This document shows, piece after piece, positions 56,128 through 64,000 of a stretch of 64,000 bases of DNA. Source of the stretch: Actinocorallia longicatena (lineage in GTDB: Bacteria; Actinomycetota; Actinomycetes; Streptosporangiales; Streptosporangiaceae); the NCBI RefSeq assembly GCF_039534125.1, contig NZ_BAAAUV010000007.1:1-64000 (forward strand). Direction: 5' to 3'. The notes beneath the pieces were generated by a model that did not search any database, was not told the DNA's origin, and was given only the letters and a program-made list of their open reading frames with translations. Position 1 is the stretch's first letter; the number at the start of each line of letters is the position of its first letter. The position numbers and the translations under genes are program-made.

Positions 56128-57182
56128 GACGGCATCCCGACGACGAGCCCCGCCCGCAGGCCCGATCCGCCGACCTCCACCCGTCCCGACGCGAACAGCC
56201 CGATCTCCACCGGGACGATCCGCGCGGCACCGTTCTCCACCACCTGGACGCCGTAGCCGCCCTCCGCCAGGGCGAGCAGGGCGGCGACCGGCACGGTGAG
56301 CACGTCCTTGCGGCGCCCGGCGGTGAAGTCGACGTCGAGGGAGGCCTGGTCGAGCCCGTTCAGCGCGGCCGGCCGGTCGACCCCGACCGTCACCTCGAGC
56401 TCGGTGGTGTCGTCCGCCCCGTTCTCGCCCGGCTCCACCACGGTCCTGGACCGCAGGACCCGGCCCGGCACGCTCCTGCCCGACGGCAGCCGGACCGCCA
56501 CCGCGACCCCCTTCCTCACGAGCCGCTGGTCGGCGACGTCCAGGGAGACGGTCACCACCCGGGCGCTCCCGCTGGTGGTCAGCACCGCCGCACCGGGCTG
56601 GAGGTCGTCCCCCTCGGAGGCCTTGCGCGCCGCCACCCTGACCGGCCCCCGCGCGAACAGGACCCGTCCCTCCTCGACGCTCCCCGTCTCCTCCAGCCCG
56701 AGATCGTCCTGCCACTCCCTGACGGCCTCGGCCGTGGCGGAGCTGTAGGTCTCATCGACGGTGAACCCGCGGTAGCCGAGCGCCCACAGGTTCCGCTCGA
56801 ACTGCCTGACGTCCCGGCCCTTCACCCCGGCCGAAAGCGCCCGGTAGACGGGCAGGTCCCCGTACATCAGCACCACCGGGCCGTCGTCGAGGCGGTACAG
56901 CACCCGTCCCCTGGCGATCACCCTGCCGGTGGCGGGCAGCCAGGTCGCGGTCCCCGCCAGCCGGGTCGACAGGGTCCGGGAGCCGTCGAAGCCGAGGGTC
57001 CCGCTCTCCCGCCGGGTGTCGACGAGGGTCTGCCGGTCGATCGTCGCCGTCGTGGGCGGCAGCTTCCCGCGCGGCTGCGGCCGTCCCTGGCCTCCGGAGC
57101 CGATCCCGTTCGCCGCGGCCGCGACGACGGCCGTCCCGCCGACGGCGAGCAGCGCGGCGATCACCCGTCCGCGGCGTCTCAC
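56124..57182 (-). CDS. Efflux adaptor (HlyD/MacA-like) with peptidoglycan-binding domain
   Basis: 352 residues. One N-terminal helix (VIAALLAVGGTAVVAAAAN) anchors it. A peptidoglycan-binding-like domain lies near residues 120-160 (GVKGRDVRQFERNLWALGYRG, then YSSATAEAVREWQDDLGLEETG), which should tether the protein to the wall. The flanking lipoyl-like and barrel segments (VLTTSGSARVVTVSLDVADQRLV, and the final VPVAALLALAEGGYGVQVV) are those of MacA/HlyD adaptors. It overlaps both its neighbours by four bases. It links the ABC pump to the outside. Confidence 0.85.
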   Translation of the reverse strand: MRRRGRVIAALLAVGGTAVVAAAANGIGSGGQGRPQPRGKLPPTTATIDRQTLVDTRRESGTLGFDGSRTLSTRLAGTATWLPATGRVIARGRVLYRLDDGPVVLMYGDLPVYRALSAGVKGRDVRQFERNLWALGYRGFTVDETYSSATAEAVREWQDDLGLEETGSVEEGRVLFARGPVRVAARKASEGDDLQPGAAVLTTSGSARVVTVSLDVADQRLVRKGVAVAVRLPSGRSVPGRVLRSRTVVEPGENGADDTTELEVTVGVDRPAALNGLDQASLDVDFTAGRRKDVLTVPVAALLALAEGGYGVQVVENGAARIVPVEIGLFASGRVEVGGSGLRAGLVVGMPS

Positions 57183-57733
57183 CCCTCCTCCCGGGTCGTG
57201 AGCCGCCCGCCGTCATCGCCCTCGGGCCGGTACTTCGCGCACGCCTTCTCCGCGGCCTTGAACTTCGCGCTCGTCGGGTCGAGGTCGTGGGAGCCCTGGA
57301 TCTGGGTCGAGCCGTTCTCGTCGGGGTCGGGGAAGTCCGGCAGGCCGTTCTCCCGCATGCACTTGGCCAGCTTGCGCTGCGCCTCCACGACCTTCGGGTC
57401 GGCCTTCACCGGCTCACCGCCGTTGGGCAGCACCTTCTTGCACTTGAGGTTGGCGGCATCGGCCTTCTCGGGGTCGGCGCCCTTGGGCATACTGAGGCCC
57501 ACGCCGCCGCCCTCCTCGATCTTCGGATCGGGGAAGTCGGGCACGCCGTTCTCCCGCATGCACTTCGAGTAGGCGAGCAGGGCGTCCTTCTCCGAACCCG
57601 CCTTGAGAGAGGCGCTCGCCGACGCGCTCGGGCTCCTGCCCCCGCCCGTCGCCACGTCGTCCCCGTTATCGGCCGGCGCACCGCACGCCGCGAGCGTCAG
57701 GGCCAGGACGGCCACCACGGCCGGAAATCTCAT
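57179..57733 (-). CDS. Lipoprotein with duplicated CMRENG-PDFPDP motif
   Basis: 184 residues. Signal peptide with lipobox LTLAACG, Ser/Ala linker, then two copies of the same motif: KCMRENGVPDFPDP (about residue 58) and KCMRENGLPDFPDP (about 127), each followed by a Lys-rich helix and a Cys (KCKKVL, ACAKY). The repeated Cys pairs suggest two disulfide-bonded units. Lipoproteins of this type lie beside MacAB-like pumps and OmpR-type regulators in actinobacteria and probably sense or bind a substrate. It is first in the pump operon. Confidence 0.82.
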   Translation of the reverse strand: MRFPAVVAVLALTLAACGAPADNGDDVATGGGRSPSASASASLKAGSEKDALLAYSKCMRENGVPDFPDPKIEEGGGVGLSMPKGADPEKADAANLKCKKVLPNGGEPVKADPKVVEAQRKLAKCMRENGLPDFPDPDENGSTQIQGSHDLDPTSAKFKAAEKACAKYRPEGDDGGRLTTREEG

Positions 57734-57853
57734 GTCGTCTCCCTTCGGCCCCGGAGCGGGGCCGTCGGGAGGGAGTCAAACGACCGGCCGGTTTCCCGGC
57801 CGTTACCGCGGACGCTAACGCCGGCGAAACACCGCCTCGGCTACTGATGACGC

Positions 57854-58510
57854 ATGCGCATACTCGTCGTCGAGGACGAACCCCTGCTCGCCGGGGCCGT
57901 CGCGGAGTGGCTGCGCGGCGACGCCCACGCCGTCGACGTCGCAGGCGACGGCGGCACGGCCCTGGAGAACCTCGCGGTCCACGACTACGACGTCGTCGTC
58001 CTGGACCGCGACCTGCCCGTCGTCCACGGCGACGACGTCTGCCGCTCCATCGCCGCGGGCGGCTCCCAGGCCCGGATCCTCATGCTGACGGCCGCCACCG
58101 ACATCGCCGACCGCGTCTCGGGCCTCACCCTCGGCGCCGACGACTACCTGCCGAAGCCGTTCGCCTTCCCCGAGCTCGCCGCCCGCGTCGTCGCCCTCGG
58201 CCGCCGTGCCAGGCCCGCCGCCCCTCCGGTCATCGAGCGCGCCGGGATCCGCCTCGACCAGCACCGCCGCGAGGTCTACCGGGACGGCCGCTACGTGCCG
58301 CTCTCCCGCAAGGAGTTCGCCGTCCTGTCGGAACTGCTGCGCGCCGACGGAGCCGCCGTCTCCGCCGAACGGCTGCTGGAGAAGGCCTGGGACGAGCACG
58401 CCGACCCGTTCACGAACGTCGTCCGGATCACCGTCCTGAAGCTCCGCCGCAAGCTCGGCGAGCCGCCCGTCATCCGCACCGAGCCCGGAGTGGGGTACCG
58501 CGTCCCGTGA
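57854..58510 (+). CDS. OmpR-family response regulator
   Basis: 218 residues: receiver domain with the acid pair in VVEDEP, phospho-acceptor Asp51 (VVVLDRDLPV), Thr/Lys in LMLTAATD and YLPKPFAF; then a winged helix (about 125-218) with LSRKEFAVLSELLRADGAAVS and the wing EPGVGYRVP. It overlaps the kinase gene (GTGA). Its gene is divergent from the pump operon, 120 bases away, so it likely controls that operon. Confidence 0.93.
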   Translation: MRILVVEDEPLLAGAVAEWLRGDAHAVDVAGDGGTALENLAVHDYDVVVLDRDLPVVHGDDVCRSIAAGGSQARILMLTAATDIADRVSGLTLGADDYLPKPFAFPELAARVVALGRRARPAAPPVIERAGIRLDQHRREVYRDGRYVPLSRKEFAVLSELLRADGAAVSAERLLEKAWDEHADPFTNVVRITVLKLRRKLGEPPVIRTEPGVGYRVP

Positions 58511-59634
58511 TCCACCGCATGACGATCCGCGCCCGCCTCGCCCTCGTCTACGGAAGCCTGTTCTTCCTCGCGGGAACCGTGCTCCTCGGCGTGACCTACG
58601 TGCTGGTCTCCAGCCGCATGCCCGCCTCCGGCGAGGAGACCTTCACCCGCGGCGGGCCCGAAGGGGGGATCCCGCCGGTCGGCGGGACCATCAGCTACCA
58701 CGCCGCCCAGCAGGACGTCCTCGCCTCGCTCCTCACCCAGGGCGCGATCGCCCTCGTCATCGTCAGCGCCGCCGCCAGCAGCCTCGGCTGGCTCCTCGCC
58801 GGGCGCCTCCTCCAGCCGCTCAACCGGGTCACCGAGACCGCCCGCCGCATTGCCGAGGCGCCCGCCGCCGACCGCGGCCTGCACGAGCGCATCGCCCTGA
58901 CCGGCCCTCCCGACGAGGTCAAGCAGCTCGCCGACACCTTCGACGTCATGCTCGAACGCCTCGACCACTCCTTCGACGGCCAGCGCCGCTTCATCGCCAA
59001 CGCCTCCCACGAGCTCCGCACCCCGCTGACCCTGAACCGCGCCCTCCTCGAGGTCGCCGTCCACCGCCGCGACGCCCCGCCCGAACTCCGCCACCTCGGC
59101 GATACCCTCCTCGAGATCAACAGCAGGCACGAACGCCTCATCGACGGCCTCCTCATGCTCGCCCGCGCCGAACCCGAGGTCACCGAGCACTCCTACGTCG
59201 ACCTGGCCGACATCGCCGACCATCTCGCCGCCCGGCTCCCGCCCGGCAAGACCGACCTCCGGCTGTCCCTCGAGGAGGCCCCCACCAGCGGAAACCCCGT
59301 CCTGCTCGAACGGCTCGCCCAGAACCTCGTCGAGAACGCCCTGCGCTACAACCTCCCCGAGGACGGCTGGATCCACATCACGACCTCGACCAGCCCCACC
59401 GGCGAGGCCGTCCTGACCGTCGCCAACACCGGCCCGGTCGTCCCCCGTTACGAACTGCCCGGCCTCTTCGAACCGTTCCGCCGGCTCGGCGAGCGCCTCC
59501 ACACCACCGCGGGCGCCGGGCTCGGCCTCTCGATCGTCCAGGCCGTCGCCCGTGCCCACCACGGCGACATCACGCTGGAGGCCCGCGACTGCGGCGGGCT
59601 CACCGCCACCGTCACCCTCCCCGCACCAGGGTGA
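58507..59634 (+). CDS. Sensor histidine kinase
   Basis: 375 residues. Two membrane helices (LALVYGSLFFLAGTVLLGVTYV and LTQGAIALVIVSAAASSLGWLLAG) enclose a short extracellular loop of about 45 residues that has no clear domain. A HAMP linker leads to the H box (FIANASHELRTPLTL, His about 167), N box (LVENALRYN) and G2 (TTAGAGLGLSIV). It should phosphorylate the regulator encoded just before it. Because the sensing loop is so short, the pump lipoprotein or membrane stress itself may be the signal. GTG 58507 overlaps the regulator stop; ATG 58519 is an alternative. Confidence 0.92.
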   Translation: MIHRMTIRARLALVYGSLFFLAGTVLLGVTYVLVSSRMPASGEETFTRGGPEGGIPPVGGTISYHAAQQDVLASLLTQGAIALVIVSAAASSLGWLLAGRLLQPLNRVTETARRIAEAPAADRGLHERIALTGPPDEVKQLADTFDVMLERLDHSFDGQRRFIANASHELRTPLTLNRALLEVAVHRRDAPPELRHLGDTLLEINSRHERLIDGLLMLARAEPEVTEHSYVDLADIADHLAARLPPGKTDLRLSLEEAPTSGNPVLLERLAQNLVENALRYNLPEDGWIHITTSTSPTGEAVLTVANTGPVVPRYELPGLFEPFRRLGERLHTTAGAGLGLSIVQAVARAHHGDITLEARDCGGLTATVTLPAPG

Positions 59635-59694
59635 CGTCCGGCCCCGCGGCCCTACGATGGCCCACGGTCCGTTTCCTCACCCCCGGAGACCCCC

Positions 59695-60576
59695 GTGACG
59701 TCCGACTGGCGCGACCTCGACCGCTCCACCCGCAAGGCCATCCTCCGCGGCGAGCCCGCCCCGGACGAGCGCACCGCGCACATCGCCGTCCACCACGCCA
59801 CCACGGTCCTCGGCCAGAGCCTGTTCCGCCGCGCGCTGCCGCTGCTCGGCTGGGCCGTCGTCCTGGAGCTCCCCTACCTCGTCGCCCACGAGCTCGGCAG
59901 CCCCCTCAGCCCGCTCTTCCTCGCCGTGCTCGTCCTCGGCGCCCTCTTCCTGATGTACCGGGTCGCCGCCTCCCGGCTCGCCTACAACCGGGTCATCAAC
60001 GGGACCGTCGCCTACCTGCCCGCCGCGCCCGCCCCCGCGCCCCTTCCCGCGACCGGCGAGCCCACCGCGTTCTTCCAGGACACCCGGCCGATCCTTCTGA
60101 AGATCACCGGCCTGACCGTGCTGTTCGCGGCGGCCTGCGGCCTCGGGTTCCTCCTTGACAGCACCCTGCTGGCCGTCACCGGAGCGGTCCTGACCGGGCT
60201 CCTGCTGTTCCTGCTCGGCTACTTCGTCCACACCTGCGTGCTCCGTCCCCGCCCGCTGTTCTCCTTCACCTCCGGCGGCATCGAGATCCCCTCCTGGCGG
60301 CTCACCATCCCCTGGCGGGAGATCGCCGAGATCCGGGTCACCCCGCTGCGCAACAAGCCGAACTCCCCCCACCGCGTCATCGCCTTCCTGCTCACCGACC
60401 CCGCCGCCACCATCGGCGCCCTCAGCCGCGTCAACGCCGTGGCCGCCCGCACCAGCCTGCGCTTCTACGCCACGCCCCTCGCCTTCGCCGACGCGACCCT
60501 CCACCACGACGCCGACGCCATCGCCCGCCTCGCCGCCCCCCACACCGCCGCCCCCGTCCTGCGCTCCGCGGTCTGA
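59695..60576 (+). CDS. Membrane protein with PH-like C-terminal domain
   Basis: 293 residues from GTG 59695 with GGAGA upstream. Two pairs of hydrophobic segments (LLGWAVVLELPYLV, LFLAVLVLGALFLMY; then LTVLFAAACGLGFLL, GAVLTGLLLFLLGYFV) are followed by a beta-rich stretch (FTSGGIEIPSWRLTIPWREIAEIRVTPL, quoted in parts) that resembles the bacterial PH / YcxB-like fold. No function can be assigned. It stands between the two-component system and the HNH lipoprotein gene, in the same direction. Confidence 0.6.
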   Translation: MTSDWRDLDRSTRKAILRGEPAPDERTAHIAVHHATTVLGQSLFRRALPLLGWAVVLELPYLVAHELGSPLSPLFLAVLVLGALFLMYRVAASRLAYNRVINGTVAYLPAAPAPAPLPATGEPTAFFQDTRPILLKITGLTVLFAAACGLGFLLDSTLLAVTGAVLTGLLLFLLGYFVHTCVLRPRPLFSFTSGGIEIPSWRLTIPWREIAEIRVTPLRNKPNSPHRVIAFLLTDPAATIGALSRVNAVAARTSLRFYATPLAFADATLHHDADAIARLAAPHTAAPVLRSAV

Positions 60577-60623
60577 GGCGTGTCGTCCCCGCCCGGCACC
60601 GGACCCGATGGTCAGATGGGCGG

Positions 60624-61274
60624 ATGCGCACGGCCCCGCTCCTGCTCGTCCTGCTGACCGGATGCGCCCCGACGGCGACCCCGGTGACGTCCACGACGAC
60701 CGTCACGGCGGCTCCCCGGACACCGCAGCGGCTGCTCGCGGGCCTCAGGGTCGCCGCGAACCGCGACTCGGCGCACTACGACCGCGGGGCGTTCGGCCCC
60801 GGCTGGTCGGGCACCGGCACCGCCCCGCCGCTCCCCGACGGCTGCCGCGCCCGCGACGCCGTCCTGAAACGCGACCTCACCGCCGAGACCCTCTCCCGCA
60901 CCAACCCGTGCCTGGTCATCGCGGGCACGCTCGCCGACCCCTACACCGGGACCACGATCAGCTACCACGTCGGCCGCGCCTACGAGGTCGAGCTCGACCA
61001 CGTCGTCGCCCTCGGGGCCGCCTGGCGGTCCGGCGCCTCCCGCTGGACCGCCGCCCGCCGCGCCGCCTTCGCCAACGACACCTCCAACATGCTGGCCGTC
61101 GCCCGCCGGGCGAACCAGGAGAAGAGCAGCAAGGCCCCCGACCAGTGGAAGCCCCGCCGCGCCTACTGGTGCCCGTACGCCACCCGCTGGGTCACCGTGA
61201 AGTCCGCCTACTCCCTGACGATCACCGTCCGCGAGCGCGACGCCCTCACCGCCATGCTCGCTACCTGCGCTTGA
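60624..61274 (+). CDS. HNH-family nuclease-like lipoprotein (DUF1524)
   Basis: 216 residues. A short signal with lipobox LVLLTGC predicts a lipoprotein. The mature part has the DUF1524/HNH hallmark ELDHVVALGAAW (about residue 123) with the Asp-His pair, then FANDTSNMLAVARRANQEKS (Asn) and SKAPDQWKP. Secreted proteins of this kind occur widely in actinobacteria, where they may degrade extracellular DNA. The stop lies inside the end of the opposing HerA-like gene, a 14-base convergent overlap. Confidence 0.82.
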   Translation: MRTAPLLLVLLTGCAPTATPVTSTTTVTAAPRTPQRLLAGLRVAANRDSAHYDRGAFGPGWSGTGTAPPLPDGCRARDAVLKRDLTAETLSRTNPCLVIAGTLADPYTGTTISYHVGRAYEVELDHVVALGAAWRSGASRWTAARRAAFANDTSNMLAVARRANQEKSSKAPDQWKPRRAYWCPYATRWVTVKSAYSLTITVRERDALTAMLATCA

Positions 61275-62751
61275 ACACGTTGAGGACGCCCCTGGCGATC
61301 TCCCGCCCCAGCGTCGTGCCCACCGTCCGCGTCATCGACCTGAACGCCGACGACTTCAGCACCTGCTCGACGGCCGACGCCTGCGGCTTCTCCTCCGGCG
61401 CGGGCGCCTTCTCCATCCGTCCCGCGAGCATCTCGTAGGCCGACTCCCTGTCCACCGCCTGTGCATAACGCGCCGTCAGCAGCGACGCGTCCAGGACGCC
61501 CCGCATCACCGCCGGATCCGACGGCGCCATCAGCGACCGCGGCGCCCGCAGCCGCGTCCACGCCACCGGCGTCGGCACCCCCTTGTCCGACAGCACGGTC
61601 ACCACGGCCTCGCCCGTCGCCAGCGAGGTGAGCAGCTCACCCAGGTCGTAGTCCGTCTTCGGATAGGTCGACACGGTCGCCTTCAGCGCCTTCGCGTCGT
61701 CCGGGGTGTGCGCCCGCAGCGCGTGCTGCACCCGGCTGCCGAGCTGGGCCAGCACCTCCGACGGGACGTCCTTCGGCGTCTGCGTCACGAAGAAGATCCC
61801 CACCCCCTTCGACCGGATCAGCCGGACGGTCTGCGCGATCGACTCCAGGAACGCCTTCGACGCCCCCCGGAAGAGCAGATGCGCCTCGTCGAAGAAGAAC
61901 ACGAGCTTCGGCCGGTCGAGATCCCCCACCTCGGGCAGGTCGTTGAACAGGTCCGCCAGCATCCACATCAGGAACGAGGAGAACAGCGCGGGCCGGTCCT
62001 GCACGCCCGGCAGCTCCAGCACCGAGACCACGCCCCGCCCGTCCGGGGTGGTCCGCAGCAGCTCCGCGGTCTCGAACTCCGGCTCCCCGAAGAACTGGTC
62101 CGCCCCCTGGTCGGCGAACGCGATGAGCTGCCGCAGCAGCACCCCGGCCGTCTGCTTCGACAGCCCGCCGAGCGCCTTGAGCTGCTCCTTGCCCTCGTCC
62201 CCGACGAGAAACTGGATCACCGCCCGCAGGTCCTTCAGATCCAGCAGCGGCAGCCCGTTCTGGTCCGCGAAGTGGAACACCAGCCCCAGCGACGACTCCT
62301 GGACGGCCGTCAGCCCCAGCACCTTCGCCAGCAGCGTCGGCCCGAACGACGTCACGGTCGCCCGCAGCGGAATCCCGTCCCCGACCCCGCCGAGCGCGAA
62401 GAACTCACACGGAAACCCCGCCGGACGCCACTCCTGCCCCACCGAGGCGGCCCTCTCGGCCACCTTCGGATCATCCACCCCCGGCGTCGCCATCCCGCTC
62501 AGATCGCCCTTGACGTCCGCGAGGAACACCGGCACCCCGAGCTCGGAGAGCTGCTCCGCCATCACCTGCAACGTCTTCGTCTTCCCGGTCCCCGTCGCCC
62601 CCGCCACCAGCCCGTGCCGGCTGACGGCCTTCAACGGAACCCGGATCCCCGCCCCGCTGTCGACCATCCCGCCGACCACCAGCGCCCCGAGCTCCAGCAC
62701 GGCCCCCTCGAACCGGTACCCGGCCGCCACGTCCACTCCGTCAGTCCCCAT
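61261..62751 (-). CDS. HerA-like DUF853 ATPase
   Basis: 496 residues. Walker A GATGTGKTKTLQVMAEQL (about residues 51-68), Walker B LVFFFDEAHLLFRGA, the arginine-finger region VRLIRSKGVGIFFVTQTPKDVP and GSRVQHALRAHTPDD. These match the bacterial HerA-like DUF853 family (YjgR), ATPases of the FtsK/HerA superfamily with a possible role in DNA processing. The N-terminus has a small barrel (VLELGALVVGGMVDSGAG). No nuclease NurA gene is nearby. The last 30 residues are basic and Ala-poor. It lies just downstream of the tRNA-Ser gene on the same strand. Confidence 0.88.
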   Translation of the reverse strand: MGTDGVDVAAGYRFEGAVLELGALVVGGMVDSGAGIRVPLKAVSRHGLVAGATGTGKTKTLQVMAEQLSELGVPVFLADVKGDLSGMATPGVDDPKVAERAASVGQEWRPAGFPCEFFALGGVGDGIPLRATVTSFGPTLLAKVLGLTAVQESSLGLVFHFADQNGLPLLDLKDLRAVIQFLVGDEGKEQLKALGGLSKQTAGVLLRQLIAFADQGADQFFGEPEFETAELLRTTPDGRGVVSVLELPGVQDRPALFSSFLMWMLADLFNDLPEVGDLDRPKLVFFFDEAHLLFRGASKAFLESIAQTVRLIRSKGVGIFFVTQTPKDVPSEVLAQLGSRVQHALRAHTPDDAKALKATVSTYPKTDYDLGELLTSLATGEAVVTVLSDKGVPTPVAWTRLRAPRSLMAPSDPAVMRGVLDASLLTARYAQAVDRESAYEMLAGRMEKAPAPEEKPQASAVEQVLKSSAFRSMTRTVGTTLGREIARGVLNVFKRR

Positions 62752-62836
62752 GGCTCATCCCCCCGAAAGATCACTTCCCCTCCGGCCCGCCCCGCGCGCC
62801 CCGATCCGGGCGAGAACAGGGCGGGAAAACGAAAAA

Positions 62837-62865
62837 ATCCCCCAATGCACTGGGCATTGAGGGAT
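62837..62865 (-). terminator. Terminator of tRNA-Ser
   Basis: A twelve-position stem with one mismatch (ATCCCTCAATGC / GCATTGGGGGAT on the minus strand) and a five-base loop is followed by six T residues. It is the only classical T-tailed terminator in the window. Confidence 0.85.
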
Positions 62866-62879
62866 GAATCCGATGAGAG

Positions 62880-62968
62880 CGGAGGTGGCGAGATTTGAAC
62901 TCGCGATGGGCTTGCACCCAAACCGCATTAGCAGTGCGGCGCCATAGACCGTACTAGGCGACACCTCC
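62880..62968 (-). tRNA. tRNA-Ser (anticodon GCU)
   Basis: 89 bases including the discriminator G. The acceptor stem pairs GGAGGTG with CACCTCC. The anticodon arm CGCACTGCTAATGCG exposes GCT, decoding AGC and AGU. A long variable arm and the T arm with GTTCAAATC follow, as expected of a class II serine tRNA. CCA is not encoded. A T-tailed terminator lies just downstream. Confidence 0.96.
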
Positions 62969-63043
62969 GTGGCCCTGGGGCCGCCAACAGGTTACAGGGC
63001 CGACGGCGATGCGGCAAAGCAGAAAGCGCCGAGGTGGGGGGAA

Positions 63044-63427
63044 CTAGTTCTGGGAAGGGGTGCAGAGCTTCTGGAGGGCGTCGGCGGTGGTGGCGACGCG
63101 GGTGGTGATCTGGGGGCCCGGGGGGCGGCCGAGGGAGACGGCGTCGGTGAGGGCGTCCAGGGCGTCGGCCACGGAGTTGGCGGCGGATTTGAGGGGCTGG
63201 TCGGTGGTGTTGGCGGCGGTGGCGCGGAACTGCTTGGCGGCCTCGGCGTAGGTCTGGGCGAAGGTCTGGCTTCCGGTGCCGGCGGTCTCGGGGACCGTCG
63301 TCCGGCCGAGGGCGTCGATCGTGGCCTGGATCTCGGCGCAGGCGGCCTTGCGGTCGGCCCCGTCGGAGCCGGTGCAGGCCGTCAGGGGCAGGAGGAGCGC
63401 GAGGGAGACGAGGGCGAGCAGGCGCAT
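63044..63427 (-). CDS. Small lipoprotein of unknown function
   Basis: 127 residues. The signal (LLALVSLALLLPLTAC) ends in the lipobox LTAC. The mature part is helical, with Ala/Thr-rich heptads (ATIDALGRTTVP, AAKQFRATAANTTDQP, SVADALDALTDAVSLG) and two Cys residues (AACAEI and KLCTPS) that may form a disulfide joining the ends. Such four-helix lipoproteins are common in actinobacteria and have no known role. It lies 48 bases downstream of the sigma factor gene in the same direction. Confidence 0.75.
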   Translation of the reverse strand: MRLLALVSLALLLPLTACTGSDGADRKAACAEIQATIDALGRTTVPETAGTGSQTFAQTYAEAAKQFRATAANTTDQPLKSAANSVADALDALTDAVSLGRPPGPQITTRVATTADALQKLCTPSQN

Positions 63428-63475
63428 GGGAGGTTCCTGGGGGTGGGGGACTCCGTTGGGTGAACAGTATCGGGA

Positions 63476-64000
63476 TCAGGCGGGTGCGCCCTCCGGGTTC
63501 CCGGCCGGCCGGGGGAGGGGGAAGTCGCGGCCGAGGTCGGTGTCGTCGCGGAGTTTGGCGACCGCGCGGGAGACGGTCGACTTGACGGTGCCGACGGTGA
63601 CGCCCAGCCGCTGGGCGATCTCCGCTTCGGACATGTCCTCGTAGTAGCGGAGCATGACGGCCGTGCGCTGCCGGTCGGGGAGGCGGCCGAGGGCCCTGCT
63701 GAGGGAGTCGTTGAGCTCACAGCGGCGGGTGTGGTCGTCGACGGGCTGGTCGGGCAGGTCGCCGGTGGGGTAGATCTCGAGCTTGCGCCGCCGCCACCAG
63801 GAGATCTGGGTGTTGACCATGGCACGGCGGACGTAGCCGTCGAGGGCGGCGTGGTCGTGGATGCGGTCCCAGGCCAGGTAGGTCTTGGTGAGGGCGGCCT
63901 GGAGGAGGTCCTCGGCGTCGGCGCGGTCCCCGGTGAGCAGCAGGGCGGCGCGCAGGAGGGCGGGACCTCTTCCGGTCACGTACGCGGAGAAGGCCGCATG
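63476..64000 (-). CDS. SigE-family ECF sigma factor (5' end outside window)
   Basis: At least 174 codons, open to the right edge of the window, so the start is not seen; the GTG at 63979 lies inside the expected region 2 and is not the real start. Region 2 has PALLRAALLLTGDRADAEDLLQAALTKTYLAWDR; the linker is short; region 4 has ALGRLPDRQRTAVMLRYYEDMSEAEIAQRLGVTVGTVKSTVSRAVAKLR (quoted in parts). This is the SigE-like group of actinobacterial ECF factors, which lack the N-terminal extensions of SigA. No anti-sigma gene follows in the window. Confidence 0.88.
   Translation of the reverse strand, partial: HAAFSAYVTGRGPALLRAALLLTGDRADAEDLLQAALTKTYLAWDRIHDHAALDGYVRRAMVNTQISWWRRRKLEIYPTGDLPDQPVDDHTRRCELNDSLSRALGRLPDRQRTAVMLRYYEDMSEAEIAQRLGVTVGTVKSTVSRAVAKLRDDTDLGRDFPLPRPAGNPEGAPA

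Noticed and set aside
63476..63979. GTG 63979 as start of the sigma factor gene
   Set aside because: The frame stays open to the window edge and residues before the GTG continue the expected region 2 start, so the true start is outside.

Overview
The window looks like chromosomal DNA of a very high G+C actinomycete. Coding third positions are almost all G or C, GTG and even TTG starts are common, and start/stop overlaps (GTGA, ATGA) are frequent. The gene families are typical of filamentous actinobacteria: a SAM methyltransferase of the PF04672 type, an HTH protein with an NBR1-like domain, TerD proteins, a GlxA-like copper oxidase and a SapB-type lanthipeptide cluster. I would place it in or near Streptosporangiales (Thermomonosporaceae-like); that placement is inference. 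No transposon, phage gene or CRISPR array was seen. The only RNA gene is a tRNA-Ser(GCU).

Layout: 1-5.8 kb holds a degenerate Ser/Thr kinase (cut by the window edge), a basic amino acid antiporter, an eroded gene remnant and a membrane-anchored GH5 glycosidase broken by a frameshift in a C7 run. 5.9-9.1 kb has a Tat-exported cholesterol-oxidase-like flavoenzyme and a methyltransferase. 9.3-13.8 kb is an envelope-remodelling block: an Ig-like secreted protein, a PG-binding/M15-like enzyme, and two tandem paralogues that share an almost identical I36-type N-terminal module but carry different catalytic ends (M23 and SpoIID). 13.8-19.7 kb has the HTH/NBR1-like protein, a trypsin-like membrane protease and a MoxR-DUF58-VWA-VWA operon. 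19.9-22.9 kb is pgi-zwf. 22.9-30.6 kb holds membrane, regulatory and redox genes ending in a GlxA-like radical copper oxidase.

30.6-38.1 kb lies on the minus strand: a small DNA/RNA-binding-like protein, metH with an S-adenosylhomocysteine riboswitch that can free or hide its ribosome binding site, and a TetR-MFS-PLP lyase operon with a palindromic operator and an apparently leaderless promoter. 38.2-40.7 kb carries small accessory genes (DUF6745 pair, EF-hand protein, HAD phosphatase).

41.0-49.7 kb is the highlight: a class III lanthipeptide locus in the order LanKC synthetase, 44-residue precursor (unannotated by simple ORF length), two half-size ABC exporters and a prolyl oligopeptidase, with a convergent LuxR-type response regulator. 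The precursor has a canonical LLDLQ/METP leader, an unusual Gly-rich linker and two S-x2-S/T-x3-C ring motifs like SapB.

49.8-64 kb holds a P-loop kinase, a double TerD protein, an L,D-transpeptidase lipoprotein, a MacAB-like efflux operon divergent from its probable two-component system, an HNH lipoprotein, a HerA-like ATPase, tRNA-Ser, a small lipoprotein and a SigE-family sigma factor cut by the right edge.
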